Assembly: GCA_027858835.1 (NCBI GenBank)
Contig: JAQIBY010000034.1
Location: 1 to 41,778, forward strand
DNA: 41,778 bases
Origin: Bacteroidales bacterium
GTDB taxonomy: Bacteria > Bacteroidota > Bacteroidia > Bacteroidales > ML635J-15
Direction: 5' to 3'
The translations under genes were made by a program, and so were the position numbers. A model generated the notes under the pieces. It ran no database searches. It was not told the DNA's origin and saw nothing but the letters and a program-made list of their open reading frames with translations. Shown one piece after another: positions 33,843 to 41,401 of this stretch (the first letter of the stretch is position 1; each line of letters begins with the position of its first letter).

Positions 33843-35066
33843 TTAATTACTACTGATAATTTCTGCCGGTTTCATTTTTCCAGCACGTATAATCGGGAAA
33901 ATTGCCGCTACCAAAGCAGTAACAATAACAAGTGCGACAATTTGCAGATAGAAATTCAAACTAATTTCAGGATAAAGCACTGCACTGAATCCAAAGGATG
34001 AAAAACCTTCAGCATACGCACTGAGATTAATCCCATTTTTAGCAGTAAGACTAACAAGTATCTGGTTTATTAGCAATCCCGCAAAAGAACCAATGAGGGT
34101 AAGGAAAATAGTTTCCCAAATAATCATTCGTCGAATTTTCCCTTGATGCATTCCGACAGCCATCAGCATACCAAGCTCTTTTTTGCGCTCTAAAATCGAC
34201 ATGAGCATGGTATTAATAATGCCAAAAGCCAAGGCAAACATAATAATGGCCACTAGATACCAAAGAAATTGCTCTGTCATCATATTCATCATACCGAGGT
34301 CTGGATTTATTGCTTTCCAGTTTTTCCCATCAATCGATTCAGGTAAAATTGCCTGTATTTCCTCACTCCGACTTGTCAGATTTTCGTTATCGGTAAAACG
34401 CAATGCAATTTCATGCGCATCGGTTGGAATAAAACCTGCAATCGACTCAAAATCGGCTCGTTTAACAAAGATATGCATATCGTCAAACATCTGATTATCT
34501 GTATGGTAAATACCTGCTACACGAAATGCGCCACCAGTCAAATCTGCATTTACATCAAGAAAAGTCAATACCGGTTTCGATCGCATTTTTAATTTTAATT
34601 TATCCGCCATGCTACTGGATAATATGACTTGATTTTTACCATCTGTTTTAAAGAAATCCCCCTCAACAATGGCATTTTCCAGTTCCGTTACGCGAATTTC
34701 ATCTTCAGGATTAATCGCCAGTAATATTGCTCCTGTATTTTGATATGGGGATGCAATGCTGCAATCAATTTTCAAACGAGAGCTTCCTGCCTCAACAAAA
34801 GGTTTTTTAAGAATTTCAGGTAAAAACGCATTTACATCAGACATATAGTTTCCGATTTCAGGGTTATCCAAAAATCCCTTTTTATGAATCTGAAAATGCG
34901 AAGACTCATTATTAATGGCTTTTTCAATGCGTTGATTTACTGCACCAACCATTACAGCCGTAGAGAATCCACCTCCGACCATTCCAAAGCAAACTGCAAT
35001 AATTACCACTAAACTTCGGGTCGGGTTTCTCCAAATATTTCGCCAAGCTATTTTTATAATTTCCAT
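33843..35066 (-). CDS. FtsX-family ABC permease (second of pair)
   Basis: The 407-residue inner-membrane protein begins EIIKIAWRNIWRNPTRSLVV, the typical LolC/E-MacB amphipathic entry to TM1. A periplasmic MacB-PCD domain of roughly 220 residues follows, then three C-terminal TM segments with ERKKELGMLMAVGM, the coupling element seen in LolE/FtsX proteins. It is paralogous to the permease just upstream (18-bp gap) and the two may form a heterodimer with the ATPase. Confidence 0.92.
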   Translation of the reverse strand: MEIIKIAWRNIWRNPTRSLVVIIAVCFGMVGGGFSTAVMVGAVNQRIEKAINNESSHFQIHKKGFLDNPEIGNYMSDVNAFLPEILKKPFVEAGSSRLKIDCSIASPYQNTGAILLAINPEDEIRVTELENAIVEGDFFKTDGKNQVILSSSMADKLKLKMRSKPVLTFLDVNADLTGGAFRVAGIYHTDNQMFDDMHIFVKRADFESIAGFIPTDAHEIALRFTDNENLTSRSEEIQAILPESIDGKNWKAINPDLGMMNMMTEQFLWYLVAIIMFALAFGIINTMLMSILERKKELGMLMAVGMHQGKIRRMIIWETIFLTLIGSFAGLLINQILVSLTAKNGINLSAYAEGFSSFGFSAVLYPEISLNFYLQIVALVIVTALVAAIFPIIRAGKMKPAEIISSN

Positions 35067-35084
35067 AATTTAATTTTTTATCGT

Positions 35085-36299
35085 TTAACGAATGGCTTTT
35101 GATACATCAATTTTAAACACTGAAAGCAAAGGATAGGTGATTGCCAAGAGTGCAATGATAATGACGACGGCTGTTTGTCCATAAAAATATCCGGGTTCCC
35201 AGGCAATCGGCATAATCGGTTCCATACCGTAAGTTTCAAAAATGGCTTCAATTTCTCCTGAAAAACGCAATGGATTCAAATGCAAATAATACATTACCGG
35301 AATTCCGGCTCCGATCGCCAAAATAACACCGACAAATACAATAAAAAGCGTTTCAATTGTCACCAAAATAGCCAGTTTTGTTTTTTGCATCCCAACCGAA
35401 ACCATAATTGCAAATTCCTTTTTTCGTTCGGCAATCATCATCAGTACCGTTCCAAAAATCCCAAAGCCAATCACAATGTATAGTATCATTAAAATAATCA
35501 TTCCACTGGCATTATCGGCTTCAATTCCTTGCATTATTTCCGGCGACATTGTTTCCCAATGCATTACTTCATAATCTTCAGGTATTATACTCCGAATTTG
35601 TGCTGTGGTTTCTTTGTAAAGTTCATTGTCTTCCAACATGACAACCCAAGCACTTAATCCACCGTTTAAACTCAGGTATTCTTGAGCAATTTCAATGTCC
35701 ATATAGCTAATTTGGCGATTAATTCGTGGATCAGGATATGAAATAATGCCAAGCACAGGATATAAACCGGCTGCCGAGTACCCATGATATCCCTGCCCAA
35801 TATAAACAGCAGTATCTCCAACTTGCAAATGAAGAAATTCCGCCAGCTTTTCGCCAAGCACAACACCGGGTTCTCCACGTTTAGGAAATCGTCCCTCGAC
35901 AAGTTTGTCTTTGATTTTTGTAAGATTATTGTCTTTTTCAGCATCAATGCCCATTATCATTGCCGGTTTCGATTTATTATCTGCAGCAATTAAAGAGCCG
36001 GCTTGCAATCTGGGTAATAAACCTACAACATTATCCTGCTTCAAAATTACAGATTTCAGACTGTCATTAACAAAAAAGCTGTTGTCAAGAATGGGGTCGT
36101 CATGATATCCGTCTTCATGAATTTGAACATATCCGCTAAAGTATTCCACAGAATTTTTGATCATGTGATCGTAAGTGCCTAATTGGAGCCCACGCATAAG
36201 AATAGCAAGGAATAAGGCAAAGAAAATAGAAGACACTGTAATCAGCGTTCGCTTTCTATTTCTCCATATGTTTCGCCAAGCGAGTTTTGTGTAGTTCAT
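35085..36299 (-). CDS. FtsX-family ABC permease (first of pair)
   Basis: The 404-residue protein has the same plan as its neighbour: YTKLAWRNIWRNRKRTLITV at the start, a periplasmic domain at about 45-260, then three TM segments with ERKKEFAIMVSVGMQKTKLA. Together with the other permease and the LolD-like ATPase it forms a LolCDE/MacB-type complex. Upstream of its ATG lies a 168-bp heptamer array (36307-36474) belonging to the four-helix-bundle cassette, which separates it from the LolA-like gene. Confidence 0.92.
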   Translation of the reverse strand: MNYTKLAWRNIWRNRKRTLITVSSIFFALFLAILMRGLQLGTYDHMIKNSVEYFSGYVQIHEDGYHDDPILDNSFFVNDSLKSVILKQDNVVGLLPRLQAGSLIAADNKSKPAMIMGIDAEKDNNLTKIKDKLVEGRFPKRGEPGVVLGEKLAEFLHLQVGDTAVYIGQGYHGYSAAGLYPVLGIISYPDPRINRQISYMDIEIAQEYLSLNGGLSAWVVMLEDNELYKETTAQIRSIIPEDYEVMHWETMSPEIMQGIEADNASGMIILMILYIVIGFGIFGTVLMMIAERKKEFAIMVSVGMQKTKLAILVTIETLFIVFVGVILAIGAGIPVMYYLHLNPLRFSGEIEAIFETYGMEPIMPIAWEPGYFYGQTAVVIIIALLAITYPLLSVFKIDVSKAIR

Positions 36300-36306
36300 A
36301 GGGTTG

Positions 36307-36474
36307 TTGTTGATTGTTAATTGTTGATTGCTAATTGTTGATTGCTGATTGTTAATTGCTAATTGTTGATTGGTGATTGTTGATTGTTGATTGCTGATTG
36401 TTGATTGCTGATTGTTGATTGGTGATTGTTGATTGTTAATTGTTAATTGCTGATTGGTAATTGGTCATTGGTAA
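36307..36474. repeat. Array of 24 consecutive heptamers TTG(T/C/G)T(G/A)A
   Basis: Exactly 24 uninterrupted 7-bp units (168 bp), all TTGnTnA variants such as TTGTTGA, TTGCTGA, TTGTTAA and TTGGTGA. The array ends in TAAACAATTGACAAT, which recurs at the far side of the four-helix-bundle gene. Seven-base units cannot preserve a frame, so it is not coding. Confidence 0.9.
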
Positions 36475-36486
36475 ACAATTGACAAT
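36472..36486. repeat. 15-bp direct repeat TAAACAATTGACAAT (copy 1)
   Basis: Overlaps the last heptamer of the array and ends just before the 3' end of the four-helix-bundle gene. An identical copy lies at 36947-36961 in the same orientation. Confidence 0.75.
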
Positions 36487-36491
36487 CCTCA

Positions 36492-36863
36492 TTAGTATTT
36501 TAGGTTCTCCTTAGTTAAACGAATTAGAACATTTATTTCCTTTAGGATATCATCAATTGATAAACTCAATTCTTTATATTGCTCTTCACTAATTAAATTT
36601 CTTCGATACGATTTATTCAGCCAATCTATACACTCAAATCCCGAACCTCTAGAATATCTATAGAAATTAATTTTGTCTTTCTTAAAATGTCGCCCCTGAC
36701 TCTCTGCAATATTCGCGGAAATTGAATCTGCTGCTCTTGTAAATTGCAATCCCAGAGATTTTTTTTCAAAGCTTTCCCATTTGGAGACAAAATTCCAAAC
36801 TGTATCTGAAAACTCTGTTGCTTTCTGATATGCCGGGATGTCTGTTAGTTCGAATATTTTCAT
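36492..36863 (-). CDS. Four-helix bundle protein (23S rRNA intervening-sequence protein family)
   Basis: The 123-residue protein has the family pattern: YQKATEFSDTVWNFVSKW, then SLGLQFTRAADSISANIAES and GRHFKKDKINFYRYSRGSGF with ECIDWL. The family was first found inside 23S rRNA intervening sequences, and free-standing copies are common and of unknown function. Here the gene sits inside a transport operon with heptamer arrays on both sides (36307-36474, 36876-36931) and a 15-bp direct repeat (36472-36486, 36947-36961). I infer that it is a mobile or selfish cassette rather than a working part of the operon. Confidence 0.92.
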   Translation of the reverse strand: MKIFELTDIPAYQKATEFSDTVWNFVSKWESFEKKSLGLQFTRAADSISANIAESQGRHFKKDKINFYRYSRGSGFECIDWLNKSYRRNLISEEQYKELSLSIDDILKEINVLIRLTKENLKY

Positions 36864-36875
36864 TTTTGTGTTTGA

Positions 36876-36931
36876 TTAATGATTGCTAATTGGTGATTGT
36901 TAATTGTTGATTGCTAATTGCTGATTGTTGA
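36876..36931. repeat. Second heptamer array, upstream of the four-helix-bundle gene
   Basis: One decayed unit (36876-36882) and seven TTGnTnA units (36883-36931), in the same orientation as the 24-unit array. They are followed by TTGTTTGTTAATCGA and then TAAACAATTGACAAT. Confidence 0.85.
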
Positions 36932-36946
36932 TTGTTTGTTAATCGA

Positions 36947-36961
36947 TAAACAATTGACAAT
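36947..36961. repeat. 15-bp direct repeat TAAACAATTGACAAT (copy 2)
   Basis: Identical and co-oriented with 36472-36486; together with the heptamer arrays it brackets the four-helix-bundle gene. Confidence 0.75.
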
Positions 36962-36983
36962 TAGCTATTCGCAATTGTCAATT
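36952..36983 (-). terminator. Perfect 11-bp inverted repeat overlapping the LolA-like gene stop
   Basis: AATTGACAATT (36952-36962) and AATTGTCAATT (36973-36983) with a 10-nt loop. The outer arm overlaps the stop codon of the LolA-like gene. It may attenuate transcription entering the cassette or be part of the cassette end; no T-run follows. Confidence 0.4.
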
Positions 36984-37725
36984 ACCTGATTCGTTTCATT
37001 TTCATTTGGCTAAAGAAATCTTCTGTCAAATCATAATCAAAATCTGCTTCCAGCATAATCATTATTGTTTTATGTCCTTCTTTATCTTCGGGAATGGTTT
37101 CAAAACGGGTCGTAATTTCTTGTCCGTCCATTGTTTTAACGTCTGTGGCGATTTCTGTTTTTACAAGGTAATCATCTTCATCAAAAAATTCTGTTTTAAA
37201 CATATGTTTTCCGTCTTTTGAAATCAAACTGACAATTTTACCCCAAACAACAGGAGCATCCGGCTTTGGTATAAATTCAATTTTCCAACATTCAAATCCT
37301 TCATGAATTTCCGTACTTAGAATTTTATGTGTGTAATCATGGACAATTGAAGCCTGATTAATCAAATCGTCATTGGTAAAGTCAGACCCCATCCATGATT
37401 GCATCATCATTGAGGGTGGGAGTTTAATCATCCGATTAATTTTTGGTTGCCAATTCCACATTTCATTGTCACGTTTCATAAAAACCTGCCCTTTCTCCTG
37501 TGCCGGTGCAGTAATATACACCATGGAATATTTCATTCCCAATGCCCAAGTTTTCATACTGATGTTGCGAGTCCACTCCGGTCGGACAATTTCCATTCTC
37601 ATTTCAATATAACTGGAGGATCCGTTAACCTTTTCATAGGCTTCGCGTACAATTTCCGTAGCATCCTGTGCTTGTAAAGTAAATCCTGCAAGACAAAGGG
37701 TTAACATAATAATTGCTTTTTTCAT
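36982..37725 (-). CDS. LolA-like outer membrane lipoprotein-sorting protein
   Basis: The 247-residue periplasmic protein has a signal peptide (MKKAIIMLTLCLAGFTLQAQ) and the LolA/LppX-like half-barrel pattern with alternating strands. Examples are ARYEM-type early strands (SSSYIEMRMEIVRPEWTRNI), KGQVFMKRDNEMWNWQPKIN and MMMQSWMGSDFTNDDLIN, resembling the LolA_like (PF17131-type) proteins that carry lipids across the periplasm. It starts 6 bp after the TetR stop. I infer it accepts a lipidic substrate from the FtsX/ATPase complex and passes it to the barrel protein at 30292. Confidence 0.88.
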   Translation of the reverse strand: MKKAIIMLTLCLAGFTLQAQDATEIVREAYEKVNGSSSYIEMRMEIVRPEWTRNISMKTWALGMKYSMVYITAPAQEKGQVFMKRDNEMWNWQPKINRMIKLPPSMMMQSWMGSDFTNDDLINQASIVHDYTHKILSTEIHEGFECWKIEFIPKPDAPVVWGKIVSLISKDGKHMFKTEFFDEDDYLVKTEIATDVKTMDGQEITTRFETIPEDKEGHKTIMIMLEADFDYDLTEDFFSQMKMKRIR

Positions 37726-37731
37726 AGTTCA

Positions 37732-38316
37732 CTATTTTTGATGACAATGATTTGAATAATATAATTTAATTTTATGCTTTAGTTTATCAATATCAAAAGA
37801 CTCAGGAGCAAACACATACTGCATCATGGTGCCCTTTAGTAAGGATGAGAAAAACACCATTTCCGTAACCGGATCTTTCGGATTTTCCTTATTAAAATAC
37901 GTGTAGAATAAACCAAAAATATCCTTTGATAAACCCGAAAGTTTTTCCTCGACAATTTCAAGCATATTTGGTTGCAACAACAAACTAAACACGAGTTTCC
38001 AAAACTTTCTGTTTTGTTGCATATTCACAAATACATCATCAATAAATTTTAAAAATTCCTCATGACTAATTTCACCATCGTGATTTGAATCAAAATCCCG
38101 GTATATTTCCTCCACCGCATTCAATACAATTTCTGAAAGCATTTGCTCTTTACTTTCAAAATAATTATATAAGTTCCCTTTTGATATTTCAACGCCTTTC
38201 GCAACTTTAGCCATGGAAACAGCCTCATATCCCTGCCGTGAAAATAAATCAAGAGAGACTTCCATTATCTTTTTGCGTGTTGCTTCTTTTTGTTTTGTTT
38301 TTAAATTTGTCTTCAT
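37732..38316 (-). CDS. TetR-family regulator containing a canonical EF-hand calcium-binding loop
   Basis: From ATG 38316 the 194-residue protein has a TetR DNA-binding domain at about 9-58 (FSRQGYEAVSMAKVAKGVEI, SKGNLYNYFESKEQML), then a helical effector domain. Residues 76-87 read DSNHDGEISHEE, followed by F: a full match to the EF-hand loop pattern (D-x-N-x-D-G-x-I-x-x-x-E) with helices on either side. This suggests Ca2+ sensing, which I do not recall for TetR proteins. An upstream frame start at 38343 would translate through the operator. An 18-bp operator and exact promoter lie directly upstream, so it is likely autoregulated and controls the export operon beginning 6 bp downstream. Confidence 0.92.
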   Translation of the reverse strand: MKTNLKTKQKEATRKKIMEVSLDLFSRQGYEAVSMAKVAKGVEISKGNLYNYFESKEQMLSEIVLNAVEEIYRDFDSNHDGEISHEEFLKFIDDVFVNMQQNRKFWKLVFSLLLQPNMLEIVEEKLSGLSKDIFGLFYTYFNKENPKDPVTEMVFFSSLLKGTMMQYVFAPESFDIDKLKHKIKLYYSNHCHQK

Positions 38317-38324
38317 AATATTTC

Positions 38325-38342
38325 TGACTGAACGGTCAGTCA
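38325..38342. promoter_or_regulatory. TetR operator
   Basis: TGACTGAACGGTCAGTCA has perfect 7-bp arms, TGACTGA and TCAGTCA, around ACGG, like many TetR/AcrR operators. It overlaps the start of the -7 box and the expected transcription start, 9 bp before the TetR ATG. Confidence 0.75.
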
Positions 38343-38373
38343 AATATACAACAACAAAAATACGATTTCCAAA
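38341..38373 (-). promoter_or_regulatory. Promoter of the TetR-export operon
   Basis: On the minus strand TTTG (38373-38370), a 21-bp spacer, then TATATTTG (38348-38341), an exact -33/-7 match. The operator overlaps its downstream edge, giving simple steric repression. Confidence 0.75.
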
Positions 38374-38489
38374 TTTTTTTCATAAAAAATTTGACAACCT
38401 AAAACACCTCTTTTGTTATTAGCTGTAATTCAGGCGATTACAAAAATGTTAAATTTTATTTAAAATAGAAATTGTCCCAGCAAACAGGT

Positions 38490-39401
38490 TTATTCTTTTG
38501 TCAATTCCCGGAAAACATCTTCCAGAGATTTGTCCTTTTGTGCCATACTGAGTACTGTTAAATTATTTTTCACGGCATATTGGAATAAACTTGCACGAAT
38601 GTCTTTACCTGCTTTTGATTGAACAAGATATTGTTGTTCTTTCAGGTTTACGGCTTTTGTTACATACTTAATTTCACGCAAAGCGGATGGTTTTACTTTT
38701 TGGTCAAATTCTACAACCACAGTTAACTCTTCATCCATTTTCATTTCTGATAACTTTGAAGCCTTATCATTTGCAACAATTTTCCCATTATTAATGATGA
38801 TAACCCTGTCACAAATTGCCTCAACCTCCTGCATCAAATGAGTTGAGAGTAAAACCGTTTTTTCTTTCCCGAGTTGTGATATCAGACTACGAATTTCAAC
38901 AATTTGGTTTGGATCAAGTCCTCCTGTAGGTTCATCTAAAATCAAAACTTTAGGATCATGCAAAATCGCCTGGGCCAAACCCACCCGCTGACGATATCCC
39001 TTAGACAAAGTTCCGATGCGCTTATGCACTTCCTTTGTCAGCCCTGTCATTTCAACAATTTCCTGTATTCTGGCTTTGCGATTTTTAATTTTATAAATTC
39101 CGGCAACATAATTCAAATACTCAAGAATAAACATATTTTCATACAAGGGATTATTCTCAGGAAGATAGCCAATCATTTCTCGGACTTTCAATGAATTTTC
39201 GCTGACATCGTATCCCTCAACCTCAACAACACCCTCCGTTGGCGGGATAAATCCGGTAATAATTTTCATCGTCGTTGATTTTCCGGCACCGTTTGGACCA
39301 ATAAACCCAACAATTTCGCCGGTTTCAATCGAAAAAGAAATATCATTAACGGCTTTTTGTTCTCCGTAAGTTTTAGTCAGTGATTTTACCTGAATTGACA
39401 T
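38490..39401 (-). CDS. gldA: Gliding-motility-type ABC transporter ATP-binding protein GldA
   Basis: The 303-residue ATPase has Walker A GPNGAGKST (about 35-43), the signature LSKGYRQRVGLAQAI, Walker B VLILDEPTGGLDPNQ and switch STHLMQEV. An additional C-terminal domain of about 80 residues follows. The YLPENNPLY segment and tail are typical of the GldA/DUF4162-like group. In Flavobacterium GldA works with GldF and GldG, but no permease is adjacent here, so a gliding role is uncertain. A -7 box lies on the minus strand at 39424-39431. Confidence 0.85.
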   Translation of the reverse strand: MSIQVKSLTKTYGEQKAVNDISFSIETGEIVGFIGPNGAGKSTTMKIITGFIPPTEGVVEVEGYDVSENSLKVREMIGYLPENNPLYENMFILEYLNYVAGIYKIKNRKARIQEIVEMTGLTKEVHKRIGTLSKGYRQRVGLAQAILHDPKVLILDEPTGGLDPNQIVEIRSLISQLGKEKTVLLSTHLMQEVEAICDRVIIINNGKIVANDKASKLSEMKMDEELTVVVEFDQKVKPSALREIKYVTKAVNLKEQQYLVQSKAGKDIRASLFQYAVKNNLTVLSMAQKDKSLEDVFRELTKE

Positions 39402-39423
39402 AAGCTGAAATTTTAAATTGTCG

Positions 39424-39431
39424 CAAAGTTA
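39424..39431 (-). promoter_or_regulatory. -7 box of the gldA promoter
   Basis: TAACTTTG on the minus strand, 22 bp before the ATG at 39401. No clear -33. Confidence 0.5.
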
Positions 39432-39451
39432 TTAATTCCATCTGAAATCTG

Positions 39452-39459
39452 TATCTTTA
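39452..39459 (+). promoter_or_regulatory. -7-like box of the ispG promoter
   Basis: TATCTTTA, one mismatch to TAnnTTTG, 22 bp before the ispG ATG in the 80-bp divergent gap with gldA. Confidence 0.4.
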
Positions 39460-39481
39460 AGCGTCAAAACTGGAACGACAT

Positions 39482-41362
39482 ATGAATCAAAGATATTGCA
39501 TTGACTTAGCAAATTACGAGCGCTTTCCCTCGCGGGTTGTCATGATTGGGGACATTCCTCTTGGCGGAGGGCATCCAATTCGACTTCAATCCATGACAAA
39601 TACCAATACCATGGATTTAAAAGCGACTGTCGCTCAATCAAAACGAATTTTTGACGCAGGGGCAGATTTTGTAAGAATTACTACTCCCGGCATTGAGGAA
39701 GCAAAATTTCTATCGGAAATTAAGAAACAGCTTCATAAGGATGGATACAAAAAACCATTAATTGCCGACGTTCATTTTAATCCGAAAGCTGCAGAAATTG
39801 CAGCAGAGATTGTTGAAAAAGTACGGATTAATCCGGGAAATTATGTAGATCCCAGAGCGAGATTTAAGCAGAAAAGCATGTTGGATAGTGAGTACAAACA
39901 AGAGTTGGAGCGAATGCACGAGCGATTGTTACCATTAATCCGAATTTGCAAAGAAAATGGGACTGCAATACGAATCGGGAGTAATTATGGAAGCCTTTCC
40001 GATCGAATTATGAATCGTTATGGAAATACTGCCGAAGGAATGGTTGAAGCTGCCATGGAGTTTTATCGAATTTTTCACGTGGAAAATTTCACCCAATTGG
40101 TCTTGTCAATGAAAGCCAGCAACCCGGCAGTTATGGTAAAGGCCTGCAGATTACTGAACGCCCGAATGATGGACGAAGGGGTAAGTTTTCCCCAACATCT
40201 TGGTGTAACAGAAGCCGGCGAGGGTGAAGACGGGCGTTTGCGATCAGCACTTGGCATTGGTGCACTACTTTCAGATGGAATCGGGGATACAATTCGCGTA
40301 TCGCTTACCGAAGCCCCGGAAAAAGAGATACCGGTAGCACAATCTATCGTAGAAACTTTTATAAACAAGCAATCCGGAGTTTATAGGATGCCAATTTACG
40401 CACCATTTTACGACGCATTTCAACAACCGGACAGAAGCAATTTACCATACGATTTAAAATATCCCATCGTTGTGGCAGATTTGCGAAAAGCAGCGCTTAT
40501 TGATACGGAAATACTAAAAGCATTAGCATACACTTACGACAAAGAAATGGAAATCTGGTTGCCAGGAAAACGCAGTCCGGAAATGCTGATTGTAACAAAA
40601 CGAAATTCGCCGATGCAACCGGTAAAAGCGCATCTCTTTTGCGAAGGGCAAGAAGGCGACAAATCGTGGTGTAAAACGGCGCTCCACAAAGCTGAGCATA
40701 TCACAGCAAAATCAAATCCAGAAGCCATTGAGTGTCAATTTGATGATTTTGACGAATATCAACTTGCTGAAATTTGCGAAAATCATAAGCCGTTATTTTT
40801 TCTCAATGCAAACTCAGAACATCCAATCGGAGAGTTAAGAGCCTTCTTACTGCGACTCGGAAAGTACCAAAGTCAATGTCCCGTATTTTTTAATCTTATT
40901 CAAAACCAAACAAACCCGATTCAACTTGCATCCAATAGTGGAGCTATTCTCATTGAAAATCAAATTGCCGGCGTTATGTTTCAAGCATCTGATAAGTCCG
41001 AAGCGAAAGCAAAAAATCAACTTGCTTGGGATATGCTACAATCGGCAGGAACTCGTCGCACTAAGGTGGAATTTATTTCTTGTCCCGGTTGCGGACGTAC
41101 TTTATTTGATTTAGAAAATACGGTTCAAAAAATAAAAGAAGCATTCGGGCATCTCGGGGAATTGAAAATTGCCGTGATGGGTTGTATCGTAAACGGTCCG
41201 GGAGAAATGCTTGATGCGGATTATGGCTACATTGGTGCAGGAAACGGGAAAGTTAGTTTGTACAAAGGACAAAATGCCGTGCTTAAAAACATCCCGGAAT
41301 CAGAAGCCGTGGAAGCGCTCACAAATCTGATGAAAAAGCATAATGACTGGAAAGAAGCCTAA
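39482..41362 (+). CDS. ispG: 4-hydroxy-3-methylbut-2-en-1-yl diphosphate synthase (long form IspG/GcpE)
   Basis: IspG reduces methylerythritol cyclodiphosphate in the MEP isoprenoid pathway. The N-terminal TIM barrel has GGGHPIRLQSMTNTNTMDL and ADVHFNP, and the C-terminal iron-sulfur domain has the cluster ligands C534 and C537 (SCPGCGRT), C568 (MGCIVNGPGE) and the fourth-ligand Glu. At 626 residues it is the three-domain plant/Bacteroidota form with an extra central domain, not the 370-residue E. coli type. Divergent to gldA; the aminopeptidase P gene follows by 39 bp. Confidence 0.96.
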   Translation: MNQRYCIDLANYERFPSRVVMIGDIPLGGGHPIRLQSMTNTNTMDLKATVAQSKRIFDAGADFVRITTPGIEEAKFLSEIKKQLHKDGYKKPLIADVHFNPKAAEIAAEIVEKVRINPGNYVDPRARFKQKSMLDSEYKQELERMHERLLPLIRICKENGTAIRIGSNYGSLSDRIMNRYGNTAEGMVEAAMEFYRIFHVENFTQLVLSMKASNPAVMVKACRLLNARMMDEGVSFPQHLGVTEAGEGEDGRLRSALGIGALLSDGIGDTIRVSLTEAPEKEIPVAQSIVETFINKQSGVYRMPIYAPFYDAFQQPDRSNLPYDLKYPIVVADLRKAALIDTEILKALAYTYDKEMEIWLPGKRSPEMLIVTKRNSPMQPVKAHLFCEGQEGDKSWCKTALHKAEHITAKSNPEAIECQFDDFDEYQLAEICENHKPLFFLNANSEHPIGELRAFLLRLGKYQSQCPVFFNLIQNQTNPIQLASNSGAILIENQIAGVMFQASDKSEAKAKNQLAWDMLQSAGTRRTKVEFISCPGCGRTLFDLENTVQKIKEAFGHLGELKIAVMGCIVNGPGEMLDADYGYIGAGNGKVSLYKGQNAVLKNIPESEAVEALTNLMKKHNDWKEA

Positions 41363-41401
41363 TCTTTACTTGAAAGAGGACAGAAAAAAAGCAAAGAATT
41401 T

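Noticed and set aside
36307-36474. Heptamer array as coding repeat or CRISPR
   Set aside because: A seven-base unit shifts frame, stops occur in every frame, and there are no spacers; it is a minisatellite.
38317-38343. Longer TetR start at 38343
   Set aside because: That stretch is the operator palindrome overlapping the -7 box; transcription would begin inside it, and the codon is TTG.
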